DNA of 64,000 nt from assembly GCF_027257935.1 (NCBI RefSeq), contig NZ_JANZKW010000005.1:124001-188000 (forward strand), read 5' to 3'. Shown here one piece after another: positions 43,849 to 53,383 of the stretch. Position 1 is the first letter of the stretch; each line of letters starts with the position of its first letter. Origin of the DNA: Chitinimonas sp. BJYL2. Its GTDB lineage: Bacteria; Pseudomonadota; Gammaproteobacteria; Burkholderiales; Chitinimonadaceae. The position numbers were made by a program, and so were the translations under genes. Under the pieces are notes generated by a model that was not told the origin of the DNA, did not search any database, and was given only the letters and a program-made list of their open reading frames with translations.

Positions 43849-46143
43849 ATGCGTGCGACGAGCGATATGATTGCACCCATGGGACTCAAGGCATGGTTAT
43901 TGGCGGCGTCATTGCTGCTGAGTTCCTGCGGCGGCCCTGGTGGAGCGAGTCAAGACAACAACACCGGCACAACCCCGCCGCCGTCTCCGACCCCAGCCAG
44001 TGTGACCATCGTCGCCAGCAGCACGACTCTCAATTCCGATGGCACCACGCCAGTTGCATTGTCAATTCTGGTCAAGAATAAAGACAATCAGGCACTGGCC
44101 GATCAAGCCGTCAGCGTGACCGCAGACTCCGGCCTTATTGCCCCCGGTGGCGAACTGAAAACCAACACCAATGGCGTTGCTACGGTTAATTTGCAAACGG
44201 CAGGTGATCCGTCCAATCGCAACATTAAAGTGGTGGCGGTTTCTGGTGCGGTACGTGATGAATTAACGGTCGCCGTCGCGGGTACACAAGTCATTCCATC
44301 TACCGAAAGCGCAGCCACCATTTTCAATCAAAATGTTGGCTTCTCGGCAAAGGTGGTGGACTCGGCCGGCAAGGCAATTGCCAACAAGACGGTGAAGATT
44401 ACCTCGTCGGCAGGCAACAAGATCACGGCTGCCAGCCAGTCTGCTGATGGCACTTTGAGCGCGACGACAGATGCCACTGGCTCTGTCAGCCTGCAAATCA
44501 CCGGCACCAAGCCAGGCAATGACACGATCCGCCTGGAATCCATGGGTGCGTCTGCTGCGGTCACCCTGAACGTCAACAGCGCAAACTTGCAGATCACCTC
44601 CCCCGCTGATGGTGCTGCGTTCCCAGTAGGTCAGACTGTCGAGGTCAGCGCACTCTGGCAAGAAAACGGCGTTGCCGTTGCAGGTCGCAAGCTGAACTTC
44701 TCGGCCACCCGCGGCACGCTCGCTCAGGGCTCGGTCACAACGGATGCCGGCGGCATTGCAAAAACCACCATCCAGTCCAGCCTTGCAGGTAACGCCATCA
44801 TCCAGGTGAGCGCAGAGAGCGGCTCGCCCGTCACCACCCGGAATATTTCCTTTGTTGCCATCTCCGGCTATCGCGTCGATCTGCAGGCAGACAAGACGAC
44901 TGTTGCCGTATTCAAGGCCAACTCCGCCGACAGCCTTGCCACCATTCGCGCAACCGTCCGCGACTCGAACAACAACCTCGTCAAGGGCGCCCGTGTCGAG
45001 TTCGGTCTTCAGGACGTAACCCGTGGTTCGCTGAACGTACCGCAGAGCGTGACCAACGATGATGGCGTCGCCTCCGTAACCTACACGGCCGGTAGCAGCA
45101 ACAGCCAGCAAAATGGCGTTGTGGTGACCGCGACCATGAAGGATGTCAATGGCGTACCCGTCAGCGGCGCGTCCAATACATCCGCCTCTATCCAGCTAAC
45201 CGTGGGCGGACAAGCCTTGTTCATCCGCCTTGGTCAGACCAACCGCGTCTCCGGCGATACCAACCTCAACGTCAAGGACATTACCGCCATCGTCACCGAT
45301 GCTGCCGGCAATCCGGTGAAAGATGTTTCGGTGCAGTTCCGCTGGCGCCCCACGCAGTTCAGCAAGGGCTACTTTGTGGCGGGTGCAGAAAGCTGGTTCA
45401 ACGTGGAGTCCAAAGTTTGTCTAAGCGAAGACAAGGACCCGCTCAACGGCGTACTCGACCCGAGCGAGGATGTGAACGGTGATGGCGTCTTGACTCCGGG
45501 TCTGGTAGCCAACATTGAACAGAACAAGACCACGGATGCTTCGGGTGTTGCCATCGCGAAACTGACCTACCCCAAAGTGTACGCACTGTGGGTCGAAGGG
45601 ATCGTGGAGGCCACCGTTCAGGTGAGCGGTACAGAGAGCCGCGCCTACATCCCCGCGTTCTATCTGCCCGGCTTGGCTGCGGATTACAACGACATCAAGA
45701 TCACCCCGCCGTCTCAAGACGTGGTGCGTACGCTCAACCAGAAGCTGACGACAACGACCAACACGACCACGACCTACAGTGCAACACCAAAGTCGGGTTG
45801 CGATATTGCCGTAAGCCAAGCCGCACCTTACGGCTTTGACACAACGGCATGCGTGATCTCCGACGCCGGCAACTGGGTTCAAGGTGCCATCAAGGCCAGC
45901 ATCCCGCAGGTGATCGAAGGTCCAACGACGTCGACCAACGAGGTTACTGCACCAGGCTTGGCCAGCTCGGCAAACTATGTGCTGTCGCGTACCGCAGCAG
46001 CCTGTTTGGCGGGTGATTCGAGCTTCGGTTACTGCATTACCGAGCGGACACAGAAGATCGACGTCAGCTACACCACCTCCACTGTTCGTGGTGTGCCCGG
46101 CAGCCCCTTCGGAGCCTCCGCGGTGTGTACCAACAAAGACTGA
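43849..46143 (+). CDS. Large lipoprotein with bacterial Ig-like (invasin-type) repeats
   Basis: A 764-residue protein. The start has AGAGG eight bases upstream; an N-terminal hydrophobic helix leads to a lipobox L-L-S-S-C, then a low-complexity S/T/P linker. Several ~95-residue Ig-like repeats of the BIG_1/invasin type follow, each with V-T-x-x-D/N-G-V/I-A-x-x-T-V-N/T elements. A D-P-S-E-D-V-N-G-D-G loop resembles a calcium-binding loop. Four cysteines near the C-terminus may form disulfides. Probably a surface adhesin; it lies directly before type IV pilus genes but has its own terminator after it. Confidence 0.82.
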   Translation: MRATSDMIAPMGLKAWLLAASLLLSSCGGPGGASQDNNTGTTPPPSPTPASVTIVASSTTLNSDGTTPVALSILVKNKDNQALADQAVSVTADSGLIAPGGELKTNTNGVATVNLQTAGDPSNRNIKVVAVSGAVRDELTVAVAGTQVIPSTESAATIFNQNVGFSAKVVDSAGKAIANKTVKITSSAGNKITAASQSADGTLSATTDATGSVSLQITGTKPGNDTIRLESMGASAAVTLNVNSANLQITSPADGAAFPVGQTVEVSALWQENGVAVAGRKLNFSATRGTLAQGSVTTDAGGIAKTTIQSSLAGNAIIQVSAESGSPVTTRNISFVAISGYRVDLQADKTTVAVFKANSADSLATIRATVRDSNNNLVKGARVEFGLQDVTRGSLNVPQSVTNDDGVASVTYTAGSSNSQQNGVVVTATMKDVNGVPVSGASNTSASIQLTVGGQALFIRLGQTNRVSGDTNLNVKDITAIVTDAAGNPVKDVSVQFRWRPTQFSKGYFVAGAESWFNVESKVCLSEDKDPLNGVLDPSEDVNGDGVLTPGLVANIEQNKTTDASGVAIAKLTYPKVYALWVEGIVEATVQVSGTESRAYIPAFYLPGLAADYNDIKITPPSQDVVRTLNQKLTTTTNTTTTYSATPKSGCDIAVSQAAPYGFDTTACVISDAGNWVQGAIKASIPQVIEGPTTSTNEVTAPGLASSANYVLSRTAAACLAGDSSFGYCITERTQKIDVSYTTSTVRGVPGSPFGASAVCTNKD

Positions 46144-46160
46144 CTCACGCGCATCATGCA

Positions 46161-46194
46161 AACAATAAAAGCCCCTCGCGGGGCTTTTATTGTT
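46161..46194. terminator. Bidirectional terminator after the Ig-like lipoprotein gene
   Basis: Fifteen-base perfect arms (46161-46175 and 46180-46194), GC core GCCCC/GGGGC, loop TCGC, with A-rich and T-rich outer parts. Confidence 0.9.
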
Positions 46195-46326
46195 TGATGC
46201 TCCTAGAATGAAGCAGCCGCCCGAGCCTGTGCGCCGCTCATCCGTCCAAAATTGCCATCAATCCAGGTCATTTCCTTCTTGTAAATTTACCGACGACAAT
46301 ACCAACGTCATCAGAGGATGCTCGAC

Positions 46327-46731
46327 ATGAACAAGCACCAAGGCTTCACCCTTATTGAACTCATGATTGTGGTCGCCATCATCGGCATCCTCGCTGCGAT
46401 TGCTGTACCGCAATACAACGACTACGTGCTGCGCGGCAAAATATCCGAAGCACATGGCGAGCTGAGTACTGCACGGACTCGCATGGAGCAGTACTTTGCG
46501 GATAACCGCACCTATGTGGGCGGTCCTTGCACAGGTGCCGCACCCAAATACTTTACCTATGCCTGCAGCCCCGCTGCGACGGCCTCCGCATTTACCATTG
46601 TCGCGACCGGCTTGGCCAATGAAGGATTGAGCGGCGTATCTTTCACCATCAATCAGAATGATGATCGCCGCACCGTGATCGATAGCACGACGCACAACTG
46701 CTGGCTGAGCAGCAAGAAAGGCAGCTGCTGA
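46327..46731 (+). CDS. pilE: Type IV pilin (PilE/PilA-like)
   Basis: A 134-residue type IV pilin. The class III leader is M-N-K-H-Q-G, cut before the mature [24 protein letters not shown] helix, with Glu5 conserved. C-terminal cysteines (about 57/67 and near the end) suggest a D-region disulfide. AGAGG is 9 bases before the ATG at 46327. Placed first in the minor pilin cluster, unlike the usual last position; whether it is major or minor pilin is uncertain. Confidence 0.9.
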   Translation: MNKHQGFTLIELMIVVAIIGILAAIAVPQYNDYVLRGKISEAHGELSTARTRMEQYFADNRTYVGGPCTGAAPKYFTYACSPAATASAFTIVATGLANEGLSGVSFTINQNDDRRTVIDSTTHNCWLSSKKGSC

Positions 46732-46732
46732 C

Positions 46733-47260
46733 ATGTCAAGCCGCGGGTTCACCCTGATCGAGATGATGGTCACGATTGCCCTGCTGACCATCGCGCTGGG
46801 CATCGCCGTGCCCGAGATGCGCAGCTGGCTCGAGATACGCAAGACCCGCGCAGCGGCGGAAGCGCTACTGGACGGCGTTCGGCTCGCGCGCCAGGAGGCC
46901 CTCACCCGCAATGCCGGCGTCGAGTTTCGTTACGATAGCGCCACCCGCACATGGGCAATAGGCTGTGCGGCGGTCACCACCACCTGTCCCGCCACCATCC
47001 GCAGTCGCGAAGTTTACCGGGCGGGCAATAGCACCAGCATCACGGTCAACCCTACTGGCACCAGCATTCTCACCTTTACCGGCATAGGCACTCGACGCGC
47101 AACCAACGCCGATACCTCGGCCCCGATGCAACTGCTGACCGCGTCCAGCACGCTTTCCAGCATTGATCAGGAGTACGCCATTGCCATCACGGCAGGCGGC
47201 CAGAACAAGCTCTGCGACCCTGCTGTCGCGACCGCGGGAGATCCCAGAAAATGTCCATGA
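46733..47260 (+). CDS. fimT: Type IV pilus minor pilin FimT/GspH-like
   Basis: A 175-residue pseudopilin. Leader M-S-S-R-G before F-T-L-I-E-M-M-V-T-I-A-L-L-T-I-A-L-G-I-A-V-P-E-M, then the GspH/FimT domain with A-R-Q-E-A-L-T-R-N-A-G-V-E-F. FimT-like proteins prime pilus assembly and in some naturally competent species bind DNA. Starts one base after the pilin stop. Confidence 0.9.
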   Translation: MSSRGFTLIEMMVTIALLTIALGIAVPEMRSWLEIRKTRAAAEALLDGVRLARQEALTRNAGVEFRYDSATRTWAIGCAAVTTTCPATIRSREVYRAGNSTSITVNPTGTSILTFTGIGTRRATNADTSAPMQLLTASSTLSSIDQEYAIAITAGGQNKLCDPAVATAGDPRKCP

Positions 47261-47685
47261 GATACACCTGTCACCACCGTAACCGGCAACAGGCCATCGG
47301 CACCCAGTCGGGTGTGATCATGCTGGAGGCGCTCATCGCGATTGTTCTGTTCTCGGTCGCATTGATCGGCCTGATGGGCATCCAGGCACGCGCCGTGAAC
47401 CTGTCAGAGCAGGCAAAGTATCGTGCCGACGCCAGTTTTCTGGCTAACCAGATTGTCGGCATCATGCTGGCGGACCAGAACCGCGCATCCGCGTTCGACG
47501 ACGATAGCGGCTCAACCGAAGAAAAGCGGGATGAATGGATTGCCGAGGTCGAGGACAAACTCCCTAACGGCACCGGCAGTATTGAAGTCAATGGCACTCA
47601 GGTCACCATTGCGATCGGTTGGCGCGCCCCCAATGAGGCTCAGGCCCACCAATACAGCATGACAACACAAGTCAACTACAACTGA
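47251..47685 (+). CDS. pilV: Type IV pilus minor pilin PilV
   Basis: A 144-residue prepilin. A longer leader ends Q-S-G before V-I-M-L-E-A-L-I-A-I-V-L-F-S-V-A-L-I-G-L-M-G-I-Q, the PilV pattern. The ATG overlaps the end of fimT. GGGAG lies 9-10 bases upstream; a second ATG two codons later is possible. Confidence 0.88.
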   Translation: MSMRYTCHHRNRQQAIGTQSGVIMLEALIAIVLFSVALIGLMGIQARAVNLSEQAKYRADASFLANQIVGIMLADQNRASAFDDDSGSTEEKRDEWIAEVEDKLPNGTGSIEVNGTQVTIAIGWRAPNEAQAHQYSMTTQVNYN

Positions 47686-47694
47686 GGCCGCACC

Positions 47695-48765
47695 GTGAAC
47701 AGATCTCGTGCAATTGAATCCGGGTTCAGCCTGATTGAGCTACTCGTTGGCTTGGCCATTGGCGCGATCGGGTTGCTGGTTGTCAGCCAGGCGTTCGTGA
47801 TTGCCGATGGCCAAAAGCGCCGTACCAGTTCAGGTGCCGACTCCCAAACGACCGGGGTGCTCTCCACGTTCATACTGGAACGTGATATTCGTCAGGCGGG
47901 TTATGGTATTACCGACGGCCCGATTTTGGGCTGCACCGCCTTGGCCGTGGACAAGGCGGTGGATGCCACCACGACAATGCAGATTGATCTGGCACCAGTT
48001 CGCATCATCGCCGGGGCGGGCTCTGCGCCTGACACGATTCGCGTCAGTTATAGCACCAGTGAATCCCGGTTGATTCCAGCCCAGCTGACCTCGCCGAATA
48101 ACGGCAACAACGCCAACTACAAGGTGAATAGCCGCGCAGGCTTCTGTCCCGGTGATGTGACGCTGCTGGCAGAAGAGGGTAATCCGTACTGTGTGATTGC
48201 GCAGGTCACGGGCATCCCGGGTACGCCTGGCCAGACCGACAATATCATCCACAACCCCGGCAACTACGATTCCGACTGCGGCGCCGGCCCGAAGGTCGAC
48301 GATCAGTACAACCCCCCTGGTGGCGTGACCTTTCCGCCCGCCGCCACGGATACCAATTTCGGCGTCGGCACCAGCCTCTACAATCTGGGTGCGCTGCCCA
48401 TCACCAATACCTACGCCATTCAGAATGCTGCACTGACCTTGAATAACACACCCATCGCGGAGAACGTGGTCAATCTGAAAGGCTGGTTCGGCAAAGACAC
48501 GAATAACGATGGGGTGGTCGATACCTTCGATAAGGTTACCCCGACCACGCCCGCCGGCTGGCGCCAGATCCGCACCTTACGTTTTGCCACGGTCATTCGT
48601 GGTCAAGCACAGGAAAACACACTGGTCACTCCGGCGACCTTGCCGCTCTGGTCTGGCACAGGCGCCCCCACCATTACGCTCTCGGATGCTGAGCGTCGTT
48701 ATCGGTACCGCGTGTATCAAACCACGGTGCCGTTGCGCAATCTTTTCTGGGCCAACCCGTCATGA
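47695..48765 (+). CDS. pilW: Type IV pilus assembly protein PilW
   Basis: A 356-residue prepilin-like protein with leader ...E-S-G before F-S-L-I-E-L-L-V-G-L-A-I-G-A-I-G-L-L-V. The R-D-I-R-Q-A-G-Y-G-I block is the hallmark of PilW. GTG start with GAGG seven bases upstream. It belongs to the pseudopilin complex that primes the pilus with PilV, PilX and PilY1. Confidence 0.88.
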   Translation: MNRSRAIESGFSLIELLVGLAIGAIGLLVVSQAFVIADGQKRRTSSGADSQTTGVLSTFILERDIRQAGYGITDGPILGCTALAVDKAVDATTTMQIDLAPVRIIAGAGSAPDTIRVSYSTSESRLIPAQLTSPNNGNNANYKVNSRAGFCPGDVTLLAEEGNPYCVIAQVTGIPGTPGQTDNIIHNPGNYDSDCGAGPKVDDQYNPPGGVTFPPAATDTNFGVGTSLYNLGALPITNTYAIQNAALTLNNTPIAENVVNLKGWFGKDTNNDGVVDTFDKVTPTTPAGWRQIRTLRFATVIRGQAQENTLVTPATLPLWSGTGAPTITLSDAERRYRYRVYQTTVPLRNLFWANPS

Positions 48766-49376
48766 AAACGCTCCACTCCTCTCGTGAAACTGGCTTCGTC
48801 CTATTCATCACGCTGGTTCTGATGGTCTTGATGTCCATTGCCGGCATTGCCGTGCTGCGCGCAGTCGATAGCAGCAATGCGGTGTCCAACAATATTGCCT
48901 TCAGGCAGTCCGCGCTGCAAACGGCAGAGGTTGCCACCAATGCCGCCGTGGCATGGATGAGGGCTAACCGCAGCCTGCTCAGCCAGAACCAGACAGCCAG
49001 CGGCTACTACGCCGCCGTCCCGGATAGTGGAACAGATGCCTTAGGTGATCGCACCACGGTATTGACAGACAACATCGACTGGTACGCCAACCAGGCAACG
49101 GCCCCTTACAAGCCCAGTACTTTGGTAGCGGATGGAAATGGCAATCGCTACGCCTACGTAATCCATCGCCTCTGTCGGGTGGTGGGTGACTTTAACGCCA
49201 GCGGGAATGATTGTGCGCTCGCGGGCTCTGGCAACAAGTCGTTCAGCAGCAAAGGAGAAGCGGCTTACGGCAACTTTGCCTTGGGCAGCTCTGCGGCGGT
49301 CTATTACCGCATCACCACCCGCATTGTCGGCCCACGGGATGCCGAGAGCTTCACGCAGACCGTACTTCGCCTCTGA
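48762..49376 (+). CDS. pilX: Type IV pilus assembly protein PilX
   Basis: A 204-residue protein with the PilX N-terminal domain: leader E-T-G before F-V-L-F-I-T-L-V-L-M-V-L-M-S-I-A-G-I-A-V-L-R-A-V-D, then R-Q-S-A-L-Q-T-A-E. Starts within the pilW stop (ATGA). PilX links minor pilins to PilY1. Confidence 0.88.
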   Translation: MKTLHSSRETGFVLFITLVLMVLMSIAGIAVLRAVDSSNAVSNNIAFRQSALQTAEVATNAAVAWMRANRSLLSQNQTASGYYAAVPDSGTDALGDRTTVLTDNIDWYANQATAPYKPSTLVADGNGNRYAYVIHRLCRVVGDFNASGNDCALAGSGNKSFSSKGEAAYGNFALGSSAAVYYRITTRIVGPRDAESFTQTVLRL

Positions 49377-49444
49377 TTTCCGGCTTTCTTCATTCGATCA
49401 AGTGCCGTGCCACGCGATCCCACCGGGCTCGCAGGAGATAGAAA

Positions 49445-52400
49445 ATGACTACGCGTAACCGACTTCAGCAACTACTGGTTGGATTGTTATGCCTCGGCCA
49501 GTTGCTGCCTGCCAATGCAGCGCTCACCGAGATTGCAAATTACCCGCTGGGGATTGATGTCACCCCACCAGTCAAGCCCAATCTGCTGTTCATTCTTGAT
49601 GACTCCGGGAGCATGGGGCAGGACTACACGCCGGACTACGTCGTGAGCAATTACCATTGCAACGCGCACTACGATATCGATAGCTGGCGCACGGGATGCC
49701 GGCTTGGCGAAGTCCCCTATATGGCATCGGGCTTCAATTCTCAGTACTACAACCCTGAGTTGCGCTATGCGCCGCCAAAAAAAGCGGATGGAACCAGTTT
49801 TCCCAACGCCAACGCAGAAGCGGTTAACACCTCCTCGGATCGCTTTGCGACTGGTGGAACCATCAACCTGCTCAAGAACTACCCGGAAGTTGAGTATTGC
49901 AGCGAACCAGACCCAACCGACAGCAATAAATGCCGGCGCAATCTGACGGGATATACCTATCCAAACAGTACCTACTTTTATGCCCGCCTCATCAATTACA
50001 CCAATGGCGACTATTACTCCCGCACCGCAGAGAATAGCCCATACTATTTCTTGACGACGACCCCGCCGATCTGGTGTAGCGATACAGCCAAAACCATCTG
50101 CCAGGCCAGCCGCACGGCGGTCTTTAGATACCCTAGCTATCAGAGTCTGAGTCAGTCGGGTGTCAAGCCCACGGCCGTAGTCACCATCGAGCGCCTGGAT
50201 ACGATGGATGTTGGCAGCATCAAAGTAGGGGCCATTGAAATCTTCTCCGGCGCAGCGGCAACTGAGAGCGGCAGCAATGCAGCGTCGCGCAATGCATTTG
50301 CGCAGTTGCTGGTCACCAGAATCAATGCGAGTGGGACTGGTTTTACCGCAGCACAAACCACAACCGCCTCTGGCACGGGTAGCGCCAGGATCACTATCAC
50401 TGGCCCCAACTTCTCGGCCGATATCAATAATGTAACCCCCGCCATCAATAACGGCGCGGGCGCTGATTCCAATATCGATTCGAGCAAGTTCAGCGGCGGC
50501 GTTGCCGAGGTGTCCACCACCGGTGCAGTATTCCAGCGAGTCGATATCGTGCCGGCCACAACCAGCTACACCAAGTACACCAAGCGCACTGACTGTGCGG
50601 GTAGTTCGTGTACCTATGCCGAGGAGCTGCAGAACTTCGCCAACTGGTACCAGTACTACCGCACCCGCATGCTGTCCATGAAATCGTCGGCCTCCGCAGC
50701 CTTCTATAACCTTTCTGACCAGTTCCGTGTGGGCTTCTCGGTCATCTCCAAAGGCTCGGGTGATGAATCGGCCACCAATACCGTGGACGATCTGGCAATT
50801 TCGGATTTTGATACGACGCACAAGGCAACTTGGTTCGCGCGTTTGCTCTCCGCGCGCGCACACTCTTACACACCACTGCGCGGAGCACTGTCGCGCGCAG
50901 GGCAACTTTATGCTGGCAAGTGGGGCACCGACCCCATCCAGTACAGCTGCCAGCAGAACTTTACGCTGCTGACAACTGACGGCTACTGGAACACGAACGC
51001 GGAACTGCCTACCTTTGGTCCGTATGACGCCAGCGGCGCCGAAGTAGGTGACGCAGACAGCGGTAAAGGTGCGCCATTCCAGGACACCTTCGCCGGCACC
51101 GGCTACAGCAATACGCTGGCAGACGTAGCAATGCACTATTACACCAACGATCTGCGGGGTGAAGCCACCATGCCCGGCAGGCAGAACATGGTGACCTTCA
51201 CCTTGGGTCTAGGTGTCGACGGTATCCTCAAGTACAGCGATGCGTACCAGTCGGGTGGCTCCATTGACTACAACAAGATTCTCAACGGCACGCTGTCATG
51301 GCCCAACCCGATTGCCAACGCCGCCGAGCAGCGGATTGATGACCTCTGGCATGCAGCCGTCAATGGTCGTGGCACCTACTTCAGCGCCAAAGATCCCGAC
51401 ACAGTCGCCACCTCCTTGTCCAAAGCGCTAAGCCAGCTCGAAGCGAAGGTCGGCGCGGCATCCGCTGCGGCCACCAGTAACCTGGAGCCTGTTGCCGGGG
51501 ATAACTTTGCTTACGTGGCCAGCTACGAGACCAAGACTTGGGTCGGCAATGTGCAAGCCCTGGAGATTGACTTGATTCGTGGCACGCTGGCGGAGACGCC
51601 AACATGGGAAACGCAGCCCTTGCTGGATGCAAAGGCCGTGGCCGGCACGCGTACCATTTACAAGTTTGACTCGGGCGCTACCAATAACCGGGAGCCGTTC
51701 ACTTGGGCTAACCTGACGGCGGCTGAACAAGCCTACTTCAACCCGACTCAACTCTCCCAATGCACCACTGGCTGCACCGGCGTCAACAGCGAGTACCTTT
51801 ACAACTTCCTGATCAAAGGTGCGGGCGATACCAGTACCAAACTACGTGCGCGGGACCATGTCTTAGGGGACGTGGTGAATACGCAACCCGTCTTCGTCGG
51901 CGCACCCAAGTTCAGCTATGCCGATGCCGGTTACAGCAGCTTCAAGACAACACATGAGACACGGTCGCCCGTTTTGTATGTCGCCGCCAATGACGGCATG
52001 TTGCATGCCTTCGATGCAACCAAGGACAGCACCGGCGGCAATGAGTTGTGGGCCTATGTCCCTACCGAGGTTCTACCCAATCTGCACAAGCTGGCGGACA
52101 CCAACTATGAAAACAACCATCGCTATTACGTAGACGGGCACCTGACCGTTGGCGACGTCTACGACGGCTCGGCTTGGCGGACGATTCTGGTGGGCGGTCT
52201 CGGTGCCGGTGGTCGTAGCTTCTTCGCGCTGGACGTTACCTCGCCAACCAACCCCAAGATGCTCTGGGAATTCACAGACACCCATATGGGGCTTGCCTTC
52301 GGCAATCCGCTGATTACCAAGCTTGCCGATGGCAAGTGGGTTGTACTGGTGTCCTCGGGCTACAACAATGTCACAGGTTCCGGTGATGGTCAGGGACGTC

Positions 52401-53317
52401 TTTACGCCATCAATGCCGTGACCGGGGTTAAAGAGTTCGACATCTCGACCGGTGTGGGCTCCACCACCACCCCAAGTGGCTTGGGCAAGATCAACGGCTG
52501 GGTTGAGGATGCCGTTCGCGACAACACCACCAAGTGGGTTTATGGCGGTGACAATCTCGGCAATGTATGGCGGTTCGATATCAACAACACGATCGACCCC
52601 GCTGGACGCGAGGCCTTCAAGGTGGTTGAAACCGGCCAACCCATTACCACCAAGGTTGAACTAGGCGAGAGTGCGGGTGGCCTGCGTATGGTGCTGTTCG
52701 GCACAGGGCGGCTGCTGGGTCTCTCTGACCGAAGCAATACGGACCAACAAACCATCTACTCAGTAAGTGATAAGGGGAATGGTACTTTCGGGCTGGCCCA
52801 CGAAACGCTCACCACACCACGGGCCGCGGGTAGCCCATTGGTCCAACAAACGCTGACAAACCAAGTGGTAGCGACAGGTGTCGATGCAGGCAAGACCATC
52901 CGTGTTGCCTCTTCCAATGCAGTAGATCTGGACACCAAGCGCGGTTGCTATGTCGACCTGCCTGAACCCGGCGAACGCATCAACATTGACCCCAAGCTGC
53001 AACTCGGTGTGTTTGTGCTGGCCAGTAACAAGCCTGAGAGCTCTGCCTGTACCTCGGGCGGGGAGAGCTGGCTGTATCAGATTGACTATCAGAACTGCCA
53101 ACAGGCTGGCTTGCTGCAGGATGGCATAACTACCTATGCCGCCACCAAGATCGCCAACGCGCTAGCCGTGGGTATCAATATCGTTCGGCTACCGGGCATG
53201 AAGACAGTGGTTCTGACACGGACCTCGGACAACCAGAACCAGACCATGGGCTTGGGGAATTCGGGCTCACTGCCCACCGAGCGCCGCGTTTCCTGGCGTG
53301 AGTTGATTCGGGATTAA
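49445..53317 (+). CDS. pilY1: Type IV pilus tip adhesin/assembly protein PilY1
   Basis: A 1290-residue exported protein (signal peptide to about residue 26). The N-terminal half has a vWA-like MIDAS loop D-D-S-G-S-M at residues 52-57. The C-terminal ~650 residues form the PilC/PilY1 beta-propeller, with repeated W-A-Y-V-P, G-A-G-G-R-S-F-F-A-L-D-V and G-D-N-L-G-N-V-W-R-F-D segments. The calcium-binding D-x-D-x-N-x-D loop of Pseudomonas PilY1 was not found. Last gene of the cluster, AGGAG upstream, terminator downstream. Confidence 0.9.
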   Translation: MTTRNRLQQLLVGLLCLGQLLPANAALTEIANYPLGIDVTPPVKPNLLFILDDSGSMGQDYTPDYVVSNYHCNAHYDIDSWRTGCRLGEVPYMASGFNSQYYNPELRYAPPKKADGTSFPNANAEAVNTSSDRFATGGTINLLKNYPEVEYCSEPDPTDSNKCRRNLTGYTYPNSTYFYARLINYTNGDYYSRTAENSPYYFLTTTPPIWCSDTAKTICQASRTAVFRYPSYQSLSQSGVKPTAVVTIERLDTMDVGSIKVGAIEIFSGAAATESGSNAASRNAFAQLLVTRINASGTGFTAAQTTTASGTGSARITITGPNFSADINNVTPAINNGAGADSNIDSSKFSGGVAEVSTTGAVFQRVDIVPATTSYTKYTKRTDCAGSSCTYAEELQNFANWYQYYRTRMLSMKSSASAAFYNLSDQFRVGFSVISKGSGDESATNTVDDLAISDFDTTHKATWFARLLSARAHSYTPLRGALSRAGQLYAGKWGTDPIQYSCQQNFTLLTTDGYWNTNAELPTFGPYDASGAEVGDADSGKGAPFQDTFAGTGYSNTLADVAMHYYTNDLRGEATMPGRQNMVTFTLGLGVDGILKYSDAYQSGGSIDYNKILNGTLSWPNPIANAAEQRIDDLWHAAVNGRGTYFSAKDPDTVATSLSKALSQLEAKVGAASAAATSNLEPVAGDNFAYVASYETKTWVGNVQALEIDLIRGTLAETPTWETQPLLDAKAVAGTRTIYKFDSGATNNREPFTWANLTAAEQAYFNPTQLSQCTTGCTGVNSEYLYNFLIKGAGDTSTKLRARDHVLGDVVNTQPVFVGAPKFSYADAGYSSFKTTHETRSPVLYVAANDGMLHAFDATKDSTGGNELWAYVPTEVLPNLHKLADTNYENNHRYYVDGHLTVGDVYDGSAWRTILVGGLGAGGRSFFALDVTSPTNPKMLWEFTDTHMGLAFGNPLITKLADGKWVVLVSSGYNNVTGSGDGQGRLYAINAVTGVKEFDISTGVGSTTTPSGLGKINGWVEDAVRDNTTKWVYGGDNLGNVWRFDINNTIDPAGREAFKVVETGQPITTKVELGESAGGLRMVLFGTGRLLGLSDRSNTDQQTIYSVSDKGNGTFGLAHETLTTPRAAGSPLVQQTLTNQVVATGVDAGKTIRVASSNAVDLDTKRGCYVDLPEPGERINIDPKLQLGVFVLASNKPESSACTSGGESWLYQIDYQNCQQAGLLQDGITTYAATKIANALAVGINIVRLPGMKTVVLTRTSDNQNQTMGLGNSGSLPTERRVSWRELIRD

Positions 53318-53332
53318 GCATTCCACGCTCCC

Positions 53333-53367
53333 AAAGAAAACGGCCCGGTACGGGCCGTTTTCTTTTC
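53333..53367. terminator. Bidirectional terminator between pilY1 and leuA
   Basis: Fifteen-base perfect arms (53333-53347 and 53351-53365) with a GTA loop and A/T-rich outer parts. Serves convergent pilY1 and leuA. Confidence 0.9.
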
Positions 53368-53383
53368 CCAGGTGCATCAAGCA

